A DNA stretch of 44,567 bases, taken from Methanoregula sp. UBA471. GTDB taxonomy: Archaea > Halobacteriota > Methanomicrobia > Methanomicrobiales > Methanospirillaceae. The stretch is taken from assembly GCA_002495065.1 (NCBI GenBank), contig DADT01000056.1, positions 1 through 44,567 on the forward strand, given 5' to 3'. The notes beneath the pieces are model-generated. The model was not told the DNA's origin. It searched no databases and saw only the letters and a program-made list of their open reading frames with translations. Each line of letters begins with the position of its first letter. Positions within the stretch are counted from its first letter, which is position 1. Position numbers and translations under genes: made by a program. Below, in pieces: positions 32,513-41,474 of this stretch.

Positions 32513-32520
32513 ATAATGCC

Positions 32521-32808
32521 CCCCAAAAAACGAAGCGGTTGCAGCGAACCTGTACTATGAGAAACAGGGGACTTTTCCAAAACCAATTGTCCGTTTTTTT
32601 ATCCAGAAACTGAAATACCGGGGGCATCGTAAAAAAATGGGACCTTCATGCATCTGGCAATGGACGATAGAAATAACCGGGACTGAACAGTTAAGCACTC
32701 ACTTCTCAACCCGGAAATCCCGATGCGGGTCATGGTGCGGAGCAGTATTTCCATTCGTGATCGGTTTTCGTGCCGGTGTCATATATCCAGGGAGGCGGTA
32801 GAATGTCT
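32521..32808. other. Intergenic region without a supported gene
   Basis: About 290 bases between element D and the DUF4440 gene. T- and A-rich runs occur but I see no gene, hairpin or repeat of note. Confidence 0.35.
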
Positions 32809-33207
32809 TCAGGCTCCCGGCATAGTAACAATTTCCCAGCGTGAGATCTTCCAGAGATTCCCGATCAGTGTGTAACGGGCTGCCACCGGAAAGGACCCAT
32901 TCTTTTTGTTTCTTCCGAGGGTTGCGTCTTCTGTGCAGCGGTAGGTAATCACCGCGATATCGTTCCCGGTCCGCTGGACATGCGGATCGTCTATGCTGAA
33001 GGAATGCAGGGTGAACAGGGGGAGTATCCTGTTCAGTATGTCTTCCCGTTTGAACCGACCGAAAAGGTTGATCTCGTAATAATCCGGTGCAAGGAGTGAT
33101 TCCAGTGCCCGGACGTCTTTTCGAAACAATGCATCAGCCCGTGCATGTTCAGAGGCTACAAGTATCTTCAGAAGCCCGGAATCGTCATATGGTGGTGTCT
33201 CTGTCAT
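32809..33207 (-). CDS. DUF4440/SnoaL-like (NTF2-fold) protein
   Basis: 132 residues from the chosen ATG at 33207. A helix with LKILVASEHARADALFRKD, then ALESLLAPDYYEINLFGR and a series of strands ending WKISRWEIV give the cone-shaped NTF2-like fold of DUF4440. Members are small dimeric proteins with a pocket; some are enzymes, most are uncharacterised. A longer frame begins at a TTG (33231), but the ATG at 33207 with GGATGG upstream is more likely. Function unknown. Confidence 0.75.
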   Translation of the reverse strand: MTETPPYDDSGLLKILVASEHARADALFRKDVRALESLLAPDYYEINLFGRFKREDILNRILPLFTLHSFSIDDPHVQRTGNDIAVITYRCTEDATLGRNKKNGSFPVAARYTLIGNLWKISRWEIVTMPGA

Positions 33208-33414
33208 AGGAATTGACCATCCTTCACGCAATGATTGTCCGGTACCGGTATTTTAATAGCTCCATACCGGTCTCTGGATTAGATCGCGGATAGTTCCGGG
33301 GAGGTGCGATTTTTCTGATTCGTTTCGGGTTATACCGACAAGTACCAAAAATTTTTTTCGAATCTGTCTCCGGGAAAAAGATGTCCCGTCGTACCCATAG
33401 GCCCATATCGTGCC

Positions 33415-34872
33415 TTATTTGAGGGCTTCTTTCAGGGATTTCGGAAGATGGAGGGTAAACGTGCTCCCGGTATGTAACCTGCTTTCAACGGCAATATCTC
33501 CCCCGTGCATCTGCATAATCTTCTTTGCCATGGACAAAGAGAGGCCGATCCGGTCAAATCTGCGGGAAAGTTTTGCTGCATCCGCAAGCTGGAATGGCTC
33601 AAAGATAGACGACAATGCATTTTCGGAGATCCCGGTCCCGTTGTCCCTGACAGAAATATGATGAAATATATCCCCGGGATCCGAACGGTAAAAAACAGAT
33701 ATTTTCCGGGGTGGCTCGGAGAAGTTTACCGCATTTGAAAGAAGGGAATCCAGTACGCCGAAGAGCCGGTCCATATCTCCGGTTATTACGAGATTAATCG
33801 GGATATCGGTAATTATCTCTGCTTTTTTCCGGTACTCACCGGAATCAAGCACGCTGTTCACGAGCTGGACAAGGGAAAATGTTGAGTGGTTCAGGTGGAG
33901 TTTCCCGCTATCAAGTACAGAGAGCTCCAGCATCTGGTTAATGATCTGACGTTCCCGGTCAACACTTGCAAGGCAGCGTTCAAGGATCCTTTTCGTATCC
34001 TCAGGAATACCAAATCCTTCAGGGTCCTGGATGAGCAGGTTGAGGTATCCGAGAATCGGCTGGAGCGGTGTGCGCAGTTCGTGGGCGACCGTTACAATAA
34101 TCCCCCTGCGTCGTTCATTGTCGAGCCGTATTTTTTCCTCGAGCAATTGTCTTTCAGAAATATCGACAACATTGATCAGGGTTGCCTTTCTACCGGAATG
34201 AACGACCGGCAGGGTAAAGAGTAACGCCAGGCGTTTATTCCCATATTTTGTTACGAAGTGAAACTCGCACCGGACTGATCCTGAAGTCTCCTTCAGTCCG
34301 TGTTCGGTAAATTCTTTAACATCATTCAGATCCGTAGTGTCAACAAGAGACAGGAGATCTCTTCCGTAAATTTCATCAGGCAGGTACTTTGAAAATTCTG
34401 AAAAAGCAGGGTTTGCATACTGAATTATTCCGTTTCTTACGATGAGAATACCGGTGGGCAGGTTTTCGGTGAGGTGTTTGTGGTGCACAAGGTCATCGTC
34501 AACCACCCTTATTGAGATCTTACGCCGGCTGATTGCGGCTGTTGTACAGACCACGGTCATATCGTCAACAGCATTCCAGGAAAGATCTACTTCGCGATTG
34601 TTTCCCTCTTTAGTTTCAAGAAGAGTTTTAAAACGGGTAATTTCCGGATTCTGTCCAATCAGTTCTAAAAATCTTTTCCTTTCTCTCTGATTGGAAAGAA
34701 GTGACGTGAAAAACTTCCCGCGCAGTTCTCCCGGTGGGTAATTGAGGAGGGTTGAGAATGCAGCATTGAGTTCCCGTATCGTGAAATCTCTTTTATCAAA
34801 AAGAATGATCCCATTGGGTGAATTCTCAAATACCGCACGGTACCATGCTTCACCGATCCCCATCCTCACCAT
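33415..34872 (-). CDS. PAS-PAS soluble sensor histidine kinase
   Basis: 485 residues, no membrane helix. PAS domains lie at about 5-120 and 125-245 (the second with NGIIQYANPAFSEFSKYLPDEIYG), followed by a HisKA dimerisation helix with VAHELRTPLQPILGYL (His near 265) and a HATPase domain with N box LLSNAVNFSEPP, VRDNGTGIS and LSLSMAKKIMQMHGG. The H box HELRTPL is the classical bacterial type, unlike the RHDILNQ type of the kinase at 15598, so the two belong to different kinase branches. No response regulator is adjacent. Repeat copy E starts about 107 bp upstream of its start. Confidence 0.92.
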   Translation of the reverse strand: MVRMGIGEAWYRAVFENSPNGIILFDKRDFTIRELNAAFSTLLNYPPGELRGKFFTSLLSNQRERKRFLELIGQNPEITRFKTLLETKEGNNREVDLSWNAVDDMTVVCTTAAISRRKISIRVVDDDLVHHKHLTENLPTGILIVRNGIIQYANPAFSEFSKYLPDEIYGRDLLSLVDTTDLNDVKEFTEHGLKETSGSVRCEFHFVTKYGNKRLALLFTLPVVHSGRKATLINVVDISERQLLEEKIRLDNERRRGIIVTVAHELRTPLQPILGYLNLLIQDPEGFGIPEDTKRILERCLASVDRERQIINQMLELSVLDSGKLHLNHSTFSLVQLVNSVLDSGEYRKKAEIITDIPINLVITGDMDRLFGVLDSLLSNAVNFSEPPRKISVFYRSDPGDIFHHISVRDNGTGISENALSSIFEPFQLADAAKLSRRFDRIGLSLSMAKKIMQMHGGDIAVESRLHTGSTFTLHLPKSLKEALK

Positions 34873-34979
34873 CTATCTACGCAATTTGAATCTTCTGTTA
34901 TTTTAAGATGCAGGAACTTTTTCATACCGGATCCGGCATCCGGACTGATGAAATTACCGTGAAAAGGAGCAGGATAATC

Positions 34980-35527
34980 GGCTCTGTTGAAACCACAATA
35001 TTTCAACAAATTGCGAATCACCTGTTATCGGAGGGGAAAGTGCCTGTTCCCCCCCTGCGCTTTGCGATGGTGTTGTATTACCTTCTCTGGAATTATCGTT
35101 CCAGAGGGGATGCCACAGCGGCGGGGCTGAGGCATTACGTTCCGTAACCCAAAAAAGAGCGTTGAGAAAAAAACTGTGATGATTTCCCATGAAATTAAAT
35201 TAAACAAATGTGAGTAATGAAATGGTTATTCCTCATAATTATTTGCGATGAACCCCGCCGCCCCAGACGGGGTGCCCCCGCGGCGTATCAGTGCCTGTAA
35301 GCATATTGATACCCATCGCACTGCCCCGCCATCCCTCGGAGAGGCCCTGAGGCGGGAAGCCCTCAAAGGAATATATGGTCTAATGATTTAATATGGAAAT
35401 AGGTGACTTAACGTCTCACCCCGCGAGGGTATTCAAATTTCCATTCTGTGTGCTTGTGGCCGCAGGCATCGTGTTTGTTTTCATGGTTCGGGTGTGAATT
35501 CCCGTTCATGTGTGTTTCAACAGACCA
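34980..35527 (-). mobile_element. MITE-like element, copy E, with imperfect target duplication
   Basis: 548 bp, the reverse orientation of the A/B type: the left end GGCTCTGTTGAAACC (34980 on) corresponds to the right end of A and B, and the right end GTTTCAACAGACC to their left end. The flanks GGATAATC (34972-34979) and GGATATTC (35528-35535) agree in 7 of 8 positions, consistent with an ageing 8-bp target duplication. Compared with D, this copy carries about 90 extra bases (about 35390-35480). No transposase gene is inside. Confidence 0.75.
35390..35480. repeat. Extra segment inside element E
   Basis: In element D the sequence TAATGATTT is followed at once by TCATGG; in E about 90 bases separate them. 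The segment contains inverted repeats GGAAAT/ATTTCC (35395-35400 with 35437-35442) and GGTGA/TCACC (35402-35406 with 35416-35420). It is either a nested insertion in E or a part lost from the others. Confidence 0.45.
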
Positions 35528-35618
35528 GGATATTCTTCAATTTCCGATGGTTGTCATCGGGCTGAAATTGATAAAAGAACCGCGGGGTTGAAATAACTGG
35601 CAGGTAAAAACGTATGAT

Positions 35619-36320
35619 ATGCGCCCATATGTTATTGTCAACGTCGCAATGAGCGCTGATGGCAAGATTTCCACCCGCGAACGTCGGCAGGTCAGAATAT
35701 CAGGTAAGCAGGATTTTATCCGTGTTGACCGGCTCAAAGCAGGGTGTGACGCTGTCATGGTAGGTATTGGCACCGTCCTTGCCGATGATCCTTCACTTAC
35801 GGTAAAATCGGAAGAATGCCTCACATACCGCAGGAAACAAGGCTGGGATGATCATCCTGTCCGCATTGTCGTGGACAGTTCAGCCCGCATTCCCCCGGAA
35901 GCATCAGTCCTTCACAAGGGTGAAGGAAGACGGGTGATCGCAGTATCCGGGAAGGCAGAACGTGCGAAGATTGCAGTCCTGAAAAAGAAAGCCACGGTGC
36001 TTGTGTGCGGTGAAGTTGAAGTTGATCTTCCTGAACTCATGGACGAGCTTGGATTAATGGGTATTCAGCGGATCATGGTGGAGGGGGGCGGGACATTGAT
36101 TGCCGGGTTGATCAGGGCTGGTCTTGTTCACGAGATCAATACCTATATCGGTAACATCCTCATCGGGGGAAAAGACGCTCCCACCTTCTGTGACGGAAAA
36201 GGGTTTATCGACGAGTCGTCATTTCCCCGGCTGGCTCTCCTGGAAGCACGCCCGATCGAAGATGGCATTCTCCTGCGCTGGAAAGTAGAGGCTCCTGATC
36301 AGCATGAAGAAATACCGTGA
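35619..36320 (+). CDS. rib7: Diaminohydroxy-ribosylaminopyrimidinone phosphate reductase
   Basis: 233 residues, the size of the archaeal stand-alone enzyme. It is a RibD C-terminal (dihydrofolate reductase-like) domain without the deaminase domain. Archaea reduce the ribose of 2,5-diamino-6-ribosylaminopyrimidinone 5'-phosphate with NADPH before deamination, on the way to riboflavin and the F420 deazaflavin. Visible motifs are RPYVIVNVAMSADGKIST at the start, GCDAVMVGIGTVLADDPSLT for NADPH and substrate, and IMVEGGGTLIAGLI near 150-165. It starts about 90 bp after element E. No other riboflavin gene is adjacent. Confidence 0.92.
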   Translation: MRPYVIVNVAMSADGKISTRERRQVRISGKQDFIRVDRLKAGCDAVMVGIGTVLADDPSLTVKSEECLTYRRKQGWDDHPVRIVVDSSARIPPEASVLHKGEGRRVIAVSGKAERAKIAVLKKKATVLVCGEVEVDLPELMDELGLMGIQRIMVEGGGTLIAGLIRAGLVHEINTYIGNILIGGKDAPTFCDGKGFIDESSFPRLALLEARPIEDGILLRWKVEAPDQHEEIP

Positions 36321-36434
36321 TGCAGTTAAGGCTTTGAAAAGATTTTCCTGAGCGTGAGAATGCCAAACCTCATCTCTCATAACTAAAAACATTCTCTTAC
36401 GTATATTCCGGTCATCGTTCTTGCTGCCGTTTTC

Positions 36435-37637
36435 TTGCTGACTGCTGTGCGCCAGGTAGGCAGGTTCAATCTCAGGATCTGGCAGATCATGCTTGGAGGA
36501 GCCGTCGTCGTCCTTATCAGCGGGCAGATCTCCATTTCGGATGCACTGGGAGCGATCAATACCGATGTTATGCTTTTTTTATTTGGCATGTTTATTGTGG
36601 GTGAGGCCATGGTGGAAAGCGGCTACCTGTCCCTGCTTTCGTGCCGCTTCTTCTCTCACGCCCGGACGCCGGACCAGTTGATTTTTTTCATTCTTTTCGG
36701 CATGGGACTGTTTTCAGCAGTCCTCATGAACGATACCCTGGCCATCATTGGGACACCCCTTGTCCTCTCCCTTGCTTCCAGGTTCCGGATCTCACCAAAA
36801 CTGATGCTTCTTTCCCTTGCAATAGCAGTCACAACCGGCAGTGTGATGAGTCCTATCGGTAACCCGCAGAACCTCCTCATTGCGGTAAACAGCGGGATGG
36901 GAACCCCGTTTGTCACTTTCGGGTTATACCTTCTCGTGCCCACGCTCATCAGCCTTGGTCTCGCATATGTCCTCCTGCGGTTATTTTTCCGGATGGAATT
37001 TTCCTCCCGTCCAGTTGAGCAGGACACCGTTCAGTGCATTGAACCTGCCATCATTCTTCCGGTACAATGCTCGCTTGCGATCATTCTGATACTTGCTGCT
37101 GCCAATATTACGGCATCCTTTTTTGGAGGGAAAATTCTTGTTCCTCTCCCTTTTATTGCCCTGTTTGCAGCAATACCCGTCCTGCTGGTCGGTAAGAATC
37201 CAAGGAGGCTCATTAAAAATATTGACTGGCCCACGCTCGTTTTTTTTGCTTCCCTGTTTGTCCTGATGGAGAGTGTCTGGCAAACGGGATTTTTCCAGGC
37301 GTTTGTTGACCGGAGTATGGTCACTTCCCTGCCCATGGTTCTCATGACCAGTGTTGTCATCAGCCAGTTCATCTCCAATGTGCCGTTTGTCGCACTGTTC
37401 CAGCCGATGATTCTCCAGGGAGGAGGCACCTCTGCCCAGCTCATGGCACTTGCGGCAGGAAGTACAATCGCCGGCAACCTGACCATCCTGGGTGCCGCAA
37501 GTACGGTGATCATCATTCAGAATGCAGAAAAACAGGGTCAGACGCTTACATTCTTCGAGTTTGCAAAGATCGGGATACCCCTGACCACACTGCAGCTTTT
37601 GGTGTACTGGGCATGGCTGTCCTTCATGCCATTTTAG
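36435..37637 (+). CDS. ArsB/SLC13-family anion permease
   Basis: 400 residues from the first standard start (TTG 36435), with ten or more membrane helices. Family blocks include the first half motif FLFGMFIVGEAM, NDTLAIIGTPLVLSLA, SPIGNPQNLLIAV, and in the second half ISNVPFVALFQPM and AAGSTIAGNLTILGAAS; the paired N-D/S-N-x-P hairpin loops are the substrate site of this superfamily. The substrate may be arsenite, an inorganic anion, a dicarboxylate or Na+/H+. The start is problematic: the frame is open back to a TAA at 36384-36386 and codes for a hydrophobic IPVIVLAAVFLL that looks like the missing start of helix 1, but no ATG, GTG or TTG precedes it. An ATG at 36360 is cut off by that TAA. 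Either a rare codon starts the gene or the 5' end is mutated. Confidence 0.82.
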   Translation: MLTAVRQVGRFNLRIWQIMLGGAVVVLISGQISISDALGAINTDVMLFLFGMFIVGEAMVESGYLSLLSCRFFSHARTPDQLIFFILFGMGLFSAVLMNDTLAIIGTPLVLSLASRFRISPKLMLLSLAIAVTTGSVMSPIGNPQNLLIAVNSGMGTPFVTFGLYLLVPTLISLGLAYVLLRLFFRMEFSSRPVEQDTVQCIEPAIILPVQCSLAIILILAAANITASFFGGKILVPLPFIALFAAIPVLLVGKNPRRLIKNIDWPTLVFFASLFVLMESVWQTGFFQAFVDRSMVTSLPMVLMTSVVISQFISNVPFVALFQPMILQGGGTSAQLMALAAGSTIAGNLTILGAASTVIIIQNAEKQGQTLTFFEFAKIGIPLTTLQLLVYWAWLSFMPF

Positions 37638-37746
37638 GGCGTAGCTGGTACAATTTGTAAGGCTCGGGGCACTCTTTGGTCTTTGACGGGTCAGAAAAGA
37701 GGAAATCAATAATAGTCTCCCCATCAACAACTGCACAAGGGGAGTC

Positions 37747-38118
37747 ATGATTATGGCAGAATACATCCAGGAAAACCCGGACAAACCCGATAAAAAACGT
37801 GAAGACCTCAAAGGAAAAGTCCTGCAGCTGAAGGATCTTGTAAACTATAATGAGGGCACCGTTGCCAGCAGGATGGTAATCAACCGGAAGGCGGGCAGCA
37901 TCACCATTTTTTCCTTTGATGAAAACGAAGGGCTCTCGGAACATACAGCCCCGTTTGATGCGGTGGTTACCATTCTTGATGGTGAATGCGAAGTCTGGGT
38001 TTCGGGTCAGACATCGCAGATGAAAGAAGGGGAGACCATCATCTTCCCGGCCAATGTTCCCCATGCCTTATCCGCGATCACAAAGTTCAAGATGTCGCTT
38101 ACCATGATCCGGGAGTGA
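37747..38118 (+). CDS. Cupin-domain protein
   Basis: 123 residues, a single cupin barrel. Motif 1 is partial (GLSEHTAPFDAVVTILDGECEV) and motif 2 is GETIIFPANVPHAL with a conserved His, so a mononuclear metal site may be present but lacks one or two usual His ligands. AGGGGAGT precedes the ATG at 37747; an ATG at 37753 would serve too. It ends in a GTGA overlap region with the next gene and is probably cotranscribed with it. The substrate is unknown; its place in the metal-handling stretch may be meaningful. Confidence 0.8.
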   Translation: MIMAEYIQENPDKPDKKREDLKGKVLQLKDLVNYNEGTVASRMVINRKAGSITIFSFDENEGLSEHTAPFDAVVTILDGECEVWVSGQTSQMKEGETIIFPANVPHALSAITKFKMSLTMIRE

Positions 38119-38123
38119 ACGCC

Positions 38124-38402
38124 ATGGGAGGGGATGACAAGGACGGATATTACTGTTCGATCTGCGGGGGGATTCCCCCGGACAAGATCACCACAAAACG
38201 GGTGCTTATTGACGGCAAAGAAACGGGAATCGATCACCTCGACTGGATTTTCGAAGAAGTGACAAAGCTCAGACCACCGGATGATGCCGCACTTACCGAA
38301 GAGCTCATGAAAAGGGTCAGGGAATTTAATTACGTGCCAACAAAAAAAGGCGATGTGTATGCGGCGGCCCTCCTTGCCGAATACAAAAAACAGCGGATCT
38401 GA
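38124..38402 (+). CDS. Small CxxC protein next to cupin
   Basis: 92 residues from the ATG at 38124, which has GGGAGTG 7 nt upstream; a GTG at 38115 overlapping the cupin stop as GTGA is an alternative. The only Cys pair is YYCSICGG near the start, a possible half of a zinc or Fe-S site in a dimer. The rest is acidic and helical (DHLDWIFEEVTKLRPP, ELMKRVREFNYVP, YAAALLAEYKKQ). I do not recognise a characterised family. The longer frame that extends upstream from here runs through the cupin gene and is not coding. Confidence 0.65.
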   Translation: MGGDDKDGYYCSICGGIPPDKITTKRVLIDGKETGIDHLDWIFEEVTKLRPPDDAALTEELMKRVREFNYVPTKKGDVYAAALLAEYKKQRI

Positions 38403-38664
38403 GTCAGGATCCCGGTATTTTTTTTGGGGAATTGATCAGGAACATACAAAGAATTCTTCGGTGAGAACATCCACTCTCCTGGAGAATTTCCCTGTCTTGG
38501 TTTTATAGTGATAAAAGAACATGCGAGCCGGAAAACGGGCAGGAGAGAAGAAGCACTCCTTTTCCCACCTTTGCGACAGGTGCGGCAATAATTGTAATGC
38601 TCGTATTGATACCCTTTTATCTAACCTGCTCCCACGTTCAGCATAGACTACAAAGGAGCAGAAC

Positions 38665-39003
38665 ATGAAAATAACCGCTGTTAAAGATGTTGTTTCCGGT
38701 CCTAATCCTCACCATGTGGACGCACGTAAAATTTACGAGTGCCCGCATGCGGTTGCTGTTGTTATTACCCTGAAACCCGGTGAAGCACTTAAAAAACATA
38801 TCACACCTGTCGATGTATTCTTCTATGTGCTTGAGGGATCCGGTATTATCGAAATCGGCAATGAGAAGGAGACCGTCGGACAAGATATGCTTGTAGAAAG
38901 TCCTGCCAGGATCCCGCACCGCTGGAGTAACGAGAGTTCCTCGGTCTTCAGGGTCCTGGTCGTAAAGGTACCAAAACCAACTGAAGAGACAAAACTGCTC
39001 TGA
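38665..39003 (+). CDS. Cupin-domain protein
   Basis: 112 residues, one cupin barrel. Motif 1 LKPGEALKKHITPVDVFFYVLEGSG has His and an Asp/Tyr in place of some metal ligands; motif 2 is MLVESPARIPHRWSN with the conserved PHxW. The start is an ATG after AAAGGAG. It lies 27 bp before copA and may be cotranscribed with it, which suggests a link to copper or redox handling. Only distantly similar to the cupin at 37747. Confidence 0.8.
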   Translation: MKITAVKDVVSGPNPHHVDARKIYECPHAVAVVITLKPGEALKKHITPVDVFFYVLEGSGIIEIGNEKETVGQDMLVESPARIPHRWSNESSSVFRVLVVKVPKPTEETKLL

Positions 39004-39030
39004 TGCATAATTACCCCTGCGGAGGATCCT

Positions 39031-41463
39031 ATGGCAGAACCGGAAAAAAAGAAGGCTGAATTAAAAATTTCTGGCATGCACTGCGCGACCTGTGCCGTGA
39101 ATATCGAGGAGGCAATTTCCCAGATTAAGGATGTTTCAAAGGTACAGGTTAATTTTGGCACCGATACAGCCCATGTTGAGTTCGATCCCGCAAAAGTCTC
39201 GCTGACAGAACTGGAAAAAGCAGTCAGGACGGTGGGATATGAAGTGGTGAACCGTGAGGTCACCCTCAAAATCGGGGGGATGGTCTGTGCAACCTGCGTC
39301 CAGACCATCGAGGCAGCACTCCGGGCACTACCCGGCATCCTGTCTGCAAACGTAAACCTTGGCACGGAAAAGGCCTATGTTGTTTACAACCCGTCGGTGT
39401 CTGCAATCCCTGATATGAAAAAAGCCATCGAGGATGCAGGGTACCAATACCTTGGAATTGCCGGGGAGGTAAGTGATGAAGCTGAGAAAGCAGCACGGGA
39501 AAAAGATCTCCACGATAAATTTCTCAGGTTCACCGTCGGTTTTGCCGTGAGCATCCCGCTGATGCTTGCCATGTGGGTACCTCTCCCCCTGCCCATGCAC
39601 ACCCTTGCCTACGTAATGCTGGTTATAGCAACACCGGTTTTTTTCTATGTTGCTTATCCCATCTTTCGCGCCGCATCCATGGCGCTGCGCAACCGCTCTC
39701 TCAACATGGACGTGATGTATGCGATGGGTACCGGTGTTGCCTTCGTTTCGAGTGTCATGGGGACATTTGGCATCATCCTCACCCATGAATTCATGTTCTA
39801 TGATACAGCCATCATGCTTGCCGCCTTCCTCATGCTCGGGCGATATCTCGAAGCACGCGCGAAGGGGAGGACATCAGAAGCGATCAGAAAACTTGCCGGG
39901 CTCCGTGCAAAGACTGCCCTGGTTATCCGTGAGGGAAAGGAAGAGGAAATCCCGATCGAAGATGTGGTTCTCGGCGATGTCGTTATCGTAAAACCCGGGG
40001 GAAAGGTCCCGGTTGACGGTGAGGTTGTGGCCGGTGAAAGTTATGTTGATGAGTCGATGATCACCGGCGAGCCGATTCCGCCCCTCAAAGCAAAGGGCAG
40101 CCGGGTGGTCGGTGGCACACTCAACACAAACAGCGTCCTGTCGGTCAAAGCTACAAAAGTTGGCCGGGAAACGGTACTTGCCCAGATCATCCAGCTTGTA
40201 GAGGACGCACAGGGCTCAAAGCCGCCCGTCCAGCGAATCGCCGATACTGCAGTGGTTTACTTTATTCCGGCGGTTCTTGTGATAGCGATAACTGCCTTTC
40301 TCGTATGGTACTTCCTCCTTCAGTCCACCCTCCTGTTTGCCCTGACAGCATTGATCTCTGTACTCGTTGTCGCCTGTCCCTGTGCACTGGGGCTTGCAAC
40401 CCCGACAGCGGTGACAGTTGGTGTCGGAAGAGGAGCTGAGCTGGGCATCCTGATCAAAAACGGGGAAGCTCTTGAGGTTGCCGAAAAAGTTACGACTATT
40501 GTTTTTGACAAGACCGGAACACTGACGAAGGGTAAACCGGAAGTGACAGATATTCTCCCGGCAGGTATTTCCGAACAGACCCTCATGGGATTTGCCGCAG
40601 GTGTCGAGAGGAACTCACAGCATCCCCTTGGGCTCGCAGTTATACGCAAAGCCCAGAATATGGGGATTACCATTGAACAAGCCGATCAATTTGACACCTA
40701 TGGCGGCAAAGGAGTCAGCGCGGTGGTGCTTGGAGAACCGGTTCTGGTGGGTAACCGCACCCTTATGCAGGAAAAGGGAATTTTGGTTCCGGAAGAGACT
40801 GAAGCCAGGATCGCTGCCTTTGAGCAGGATGGCAAAACTGCAGTTCTTGTCGCTGCAGGAAATCAGATGGCCGGAGTGATTGTCATTGCAGATACCCTCA
40901 AGGAGACCTCTGCGGAATCTGTACGACAGCTGAAAGCAATGGGGATCCAGGTCGTCATGATCACGGGTGACAATAAACGGACTGCGGATGCAATTGCCCG
41001 TCAGGTCGGGATCGAAAGGGTAGTCGCCGAAGTCCTCCCGCAGGACAAAGCTGCTGAAGTGAAAGTTCTCCAGGAAAAAGGCGGGATCGTGGCGTTTGTG
41101 GGTGATGGCATTAATGATGCACCCGCACTTGCCCAGGCAGATGTGGGGATTGCTATAGGCAGCGGAACTGATGTGGCGATTGAAAGCGGGGACATTGTCC
41201 TGATCAAGGATGACCTCCTTGACTCGGTTGCGGCTATCCAGCTCTCAAAAAAAGTGATGGGGAGGATTAAAGGAAATATATTCTGGGCCTTTGCCTATAA
41301 TTCTGCCCTTATCCCGGTCGGGGCAGGGCTGCTCTATCCATTCTTTGGATTTACGTTCCGACCAGAACTTGCCGCTCTCGCAATGGCACTCAGCTCGGTT
41401 ACCGTTGTCAGCCTCTCCCTGCTTCTCAAAACATATATACCAGAAGCAAAGAAAGGGAGATAA
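39031..41463 (+). CDS. copA: Copper-transporting P-type ATPase
   Basis: 810 residues. Two N-terminal heavy-metal-binding domains with MHCATC (Cys18, Cys21) and MVCATC (Cys86, Cys89). Then eight membrane helices with the transport motif CPCALG (Cys449, Cys451), which marks the Cu+ group; TGEP of the actuator domain; the phosphorylated Asp493 in DKTGTLTKG; an HP segment SQHPLG in the nucleotide domain; and GDGINDAP at 691-698. It exports Cu+ from the cytoplasm. An upstream GGAGG lies before the ATG. A YHS miniprotein starts 11 nt after its stop, a pair also known from other copper loci. Confidence 0.97.
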   Translation: MAEPEKKKAELKISGMHCATCAVNIEEAISQIKDVSKVQVNFGTDTAHVEFDPAKVSLTELEKAVRTVGYEVVNREVTLKIGGMVCATCVQTIEAALRALPGILSANVNLGTEKAYVVYNPSVSAIPDMKKAIEDAGYQYLGIAGEVSDEAEKAAREKDLHDKFLRFTVGFAVSIPLMLAMWVPLPLPMHTLAYVMLVIATPVFFYVAYPIFRAASMALRNRSLNMDVMYAMGTGVAFVSSVMGTFGIILTHEFMFYDTAIMLAAFLMLGRYLEARAKGRTSEAIRKLAGLRAKTALVIREGKEEEIPIEDVVLGDVVIVKPGGKVPVDGEVVAGESYVDESMITGEPIPPLKAKGSRVVGGTLNTNSVLSVKATKVGRETVLAQIIQLVEDAQGSKPPVQRIADTAVVYFIPAVLVIAITAFLVWYFLLQSTLLFALTALISVLVVACPCALGLATPTAVTVGVGRGAELGILIKNGEALEVAEKVTTIVFDKTGTLTKGKPEVTDILPAGISEQTLMGFAAGVERNSQHPLGLAVIRKAQNMGITIEQADQFDTYGGKGVSAVVLGEPVLVGNRTLMQEKGILVPEETEARIAAFEQDGKTAVLVAAGNQMAGVIVIADTLKETSAESVRQLKAMGIQVVMITGDNKRTADAIARQVGIERVVAEVLPQDKAAEVKVLQEKGGIVAFVGDGINDAPALAQADVGIAIGSGTDVAIESGDIVLIKDDLLDSVAAIQLSKKVMGRIKGNIFWAFAYNSALIPVGAGLLYPFFGFTFRPELAALAMALSSVTVVSLSLLLKTYIPEAKKGR

Positions 41464-41474
41464 CGGAGGTAAGA

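Noticed and set aside
36981..37811. 276-codon open frame on - opposite the permease gene
   Set aside because: Antisense shadow; the + strand codes for a membrane protein with family motifs.
37986..38402. Long 138-codon version of the CxxC protein
   Set aside because: The first 46 codons lie antiphase inside the cupin gene; the ATG at 38124 with GGGAGTG upstream is the sensible start.
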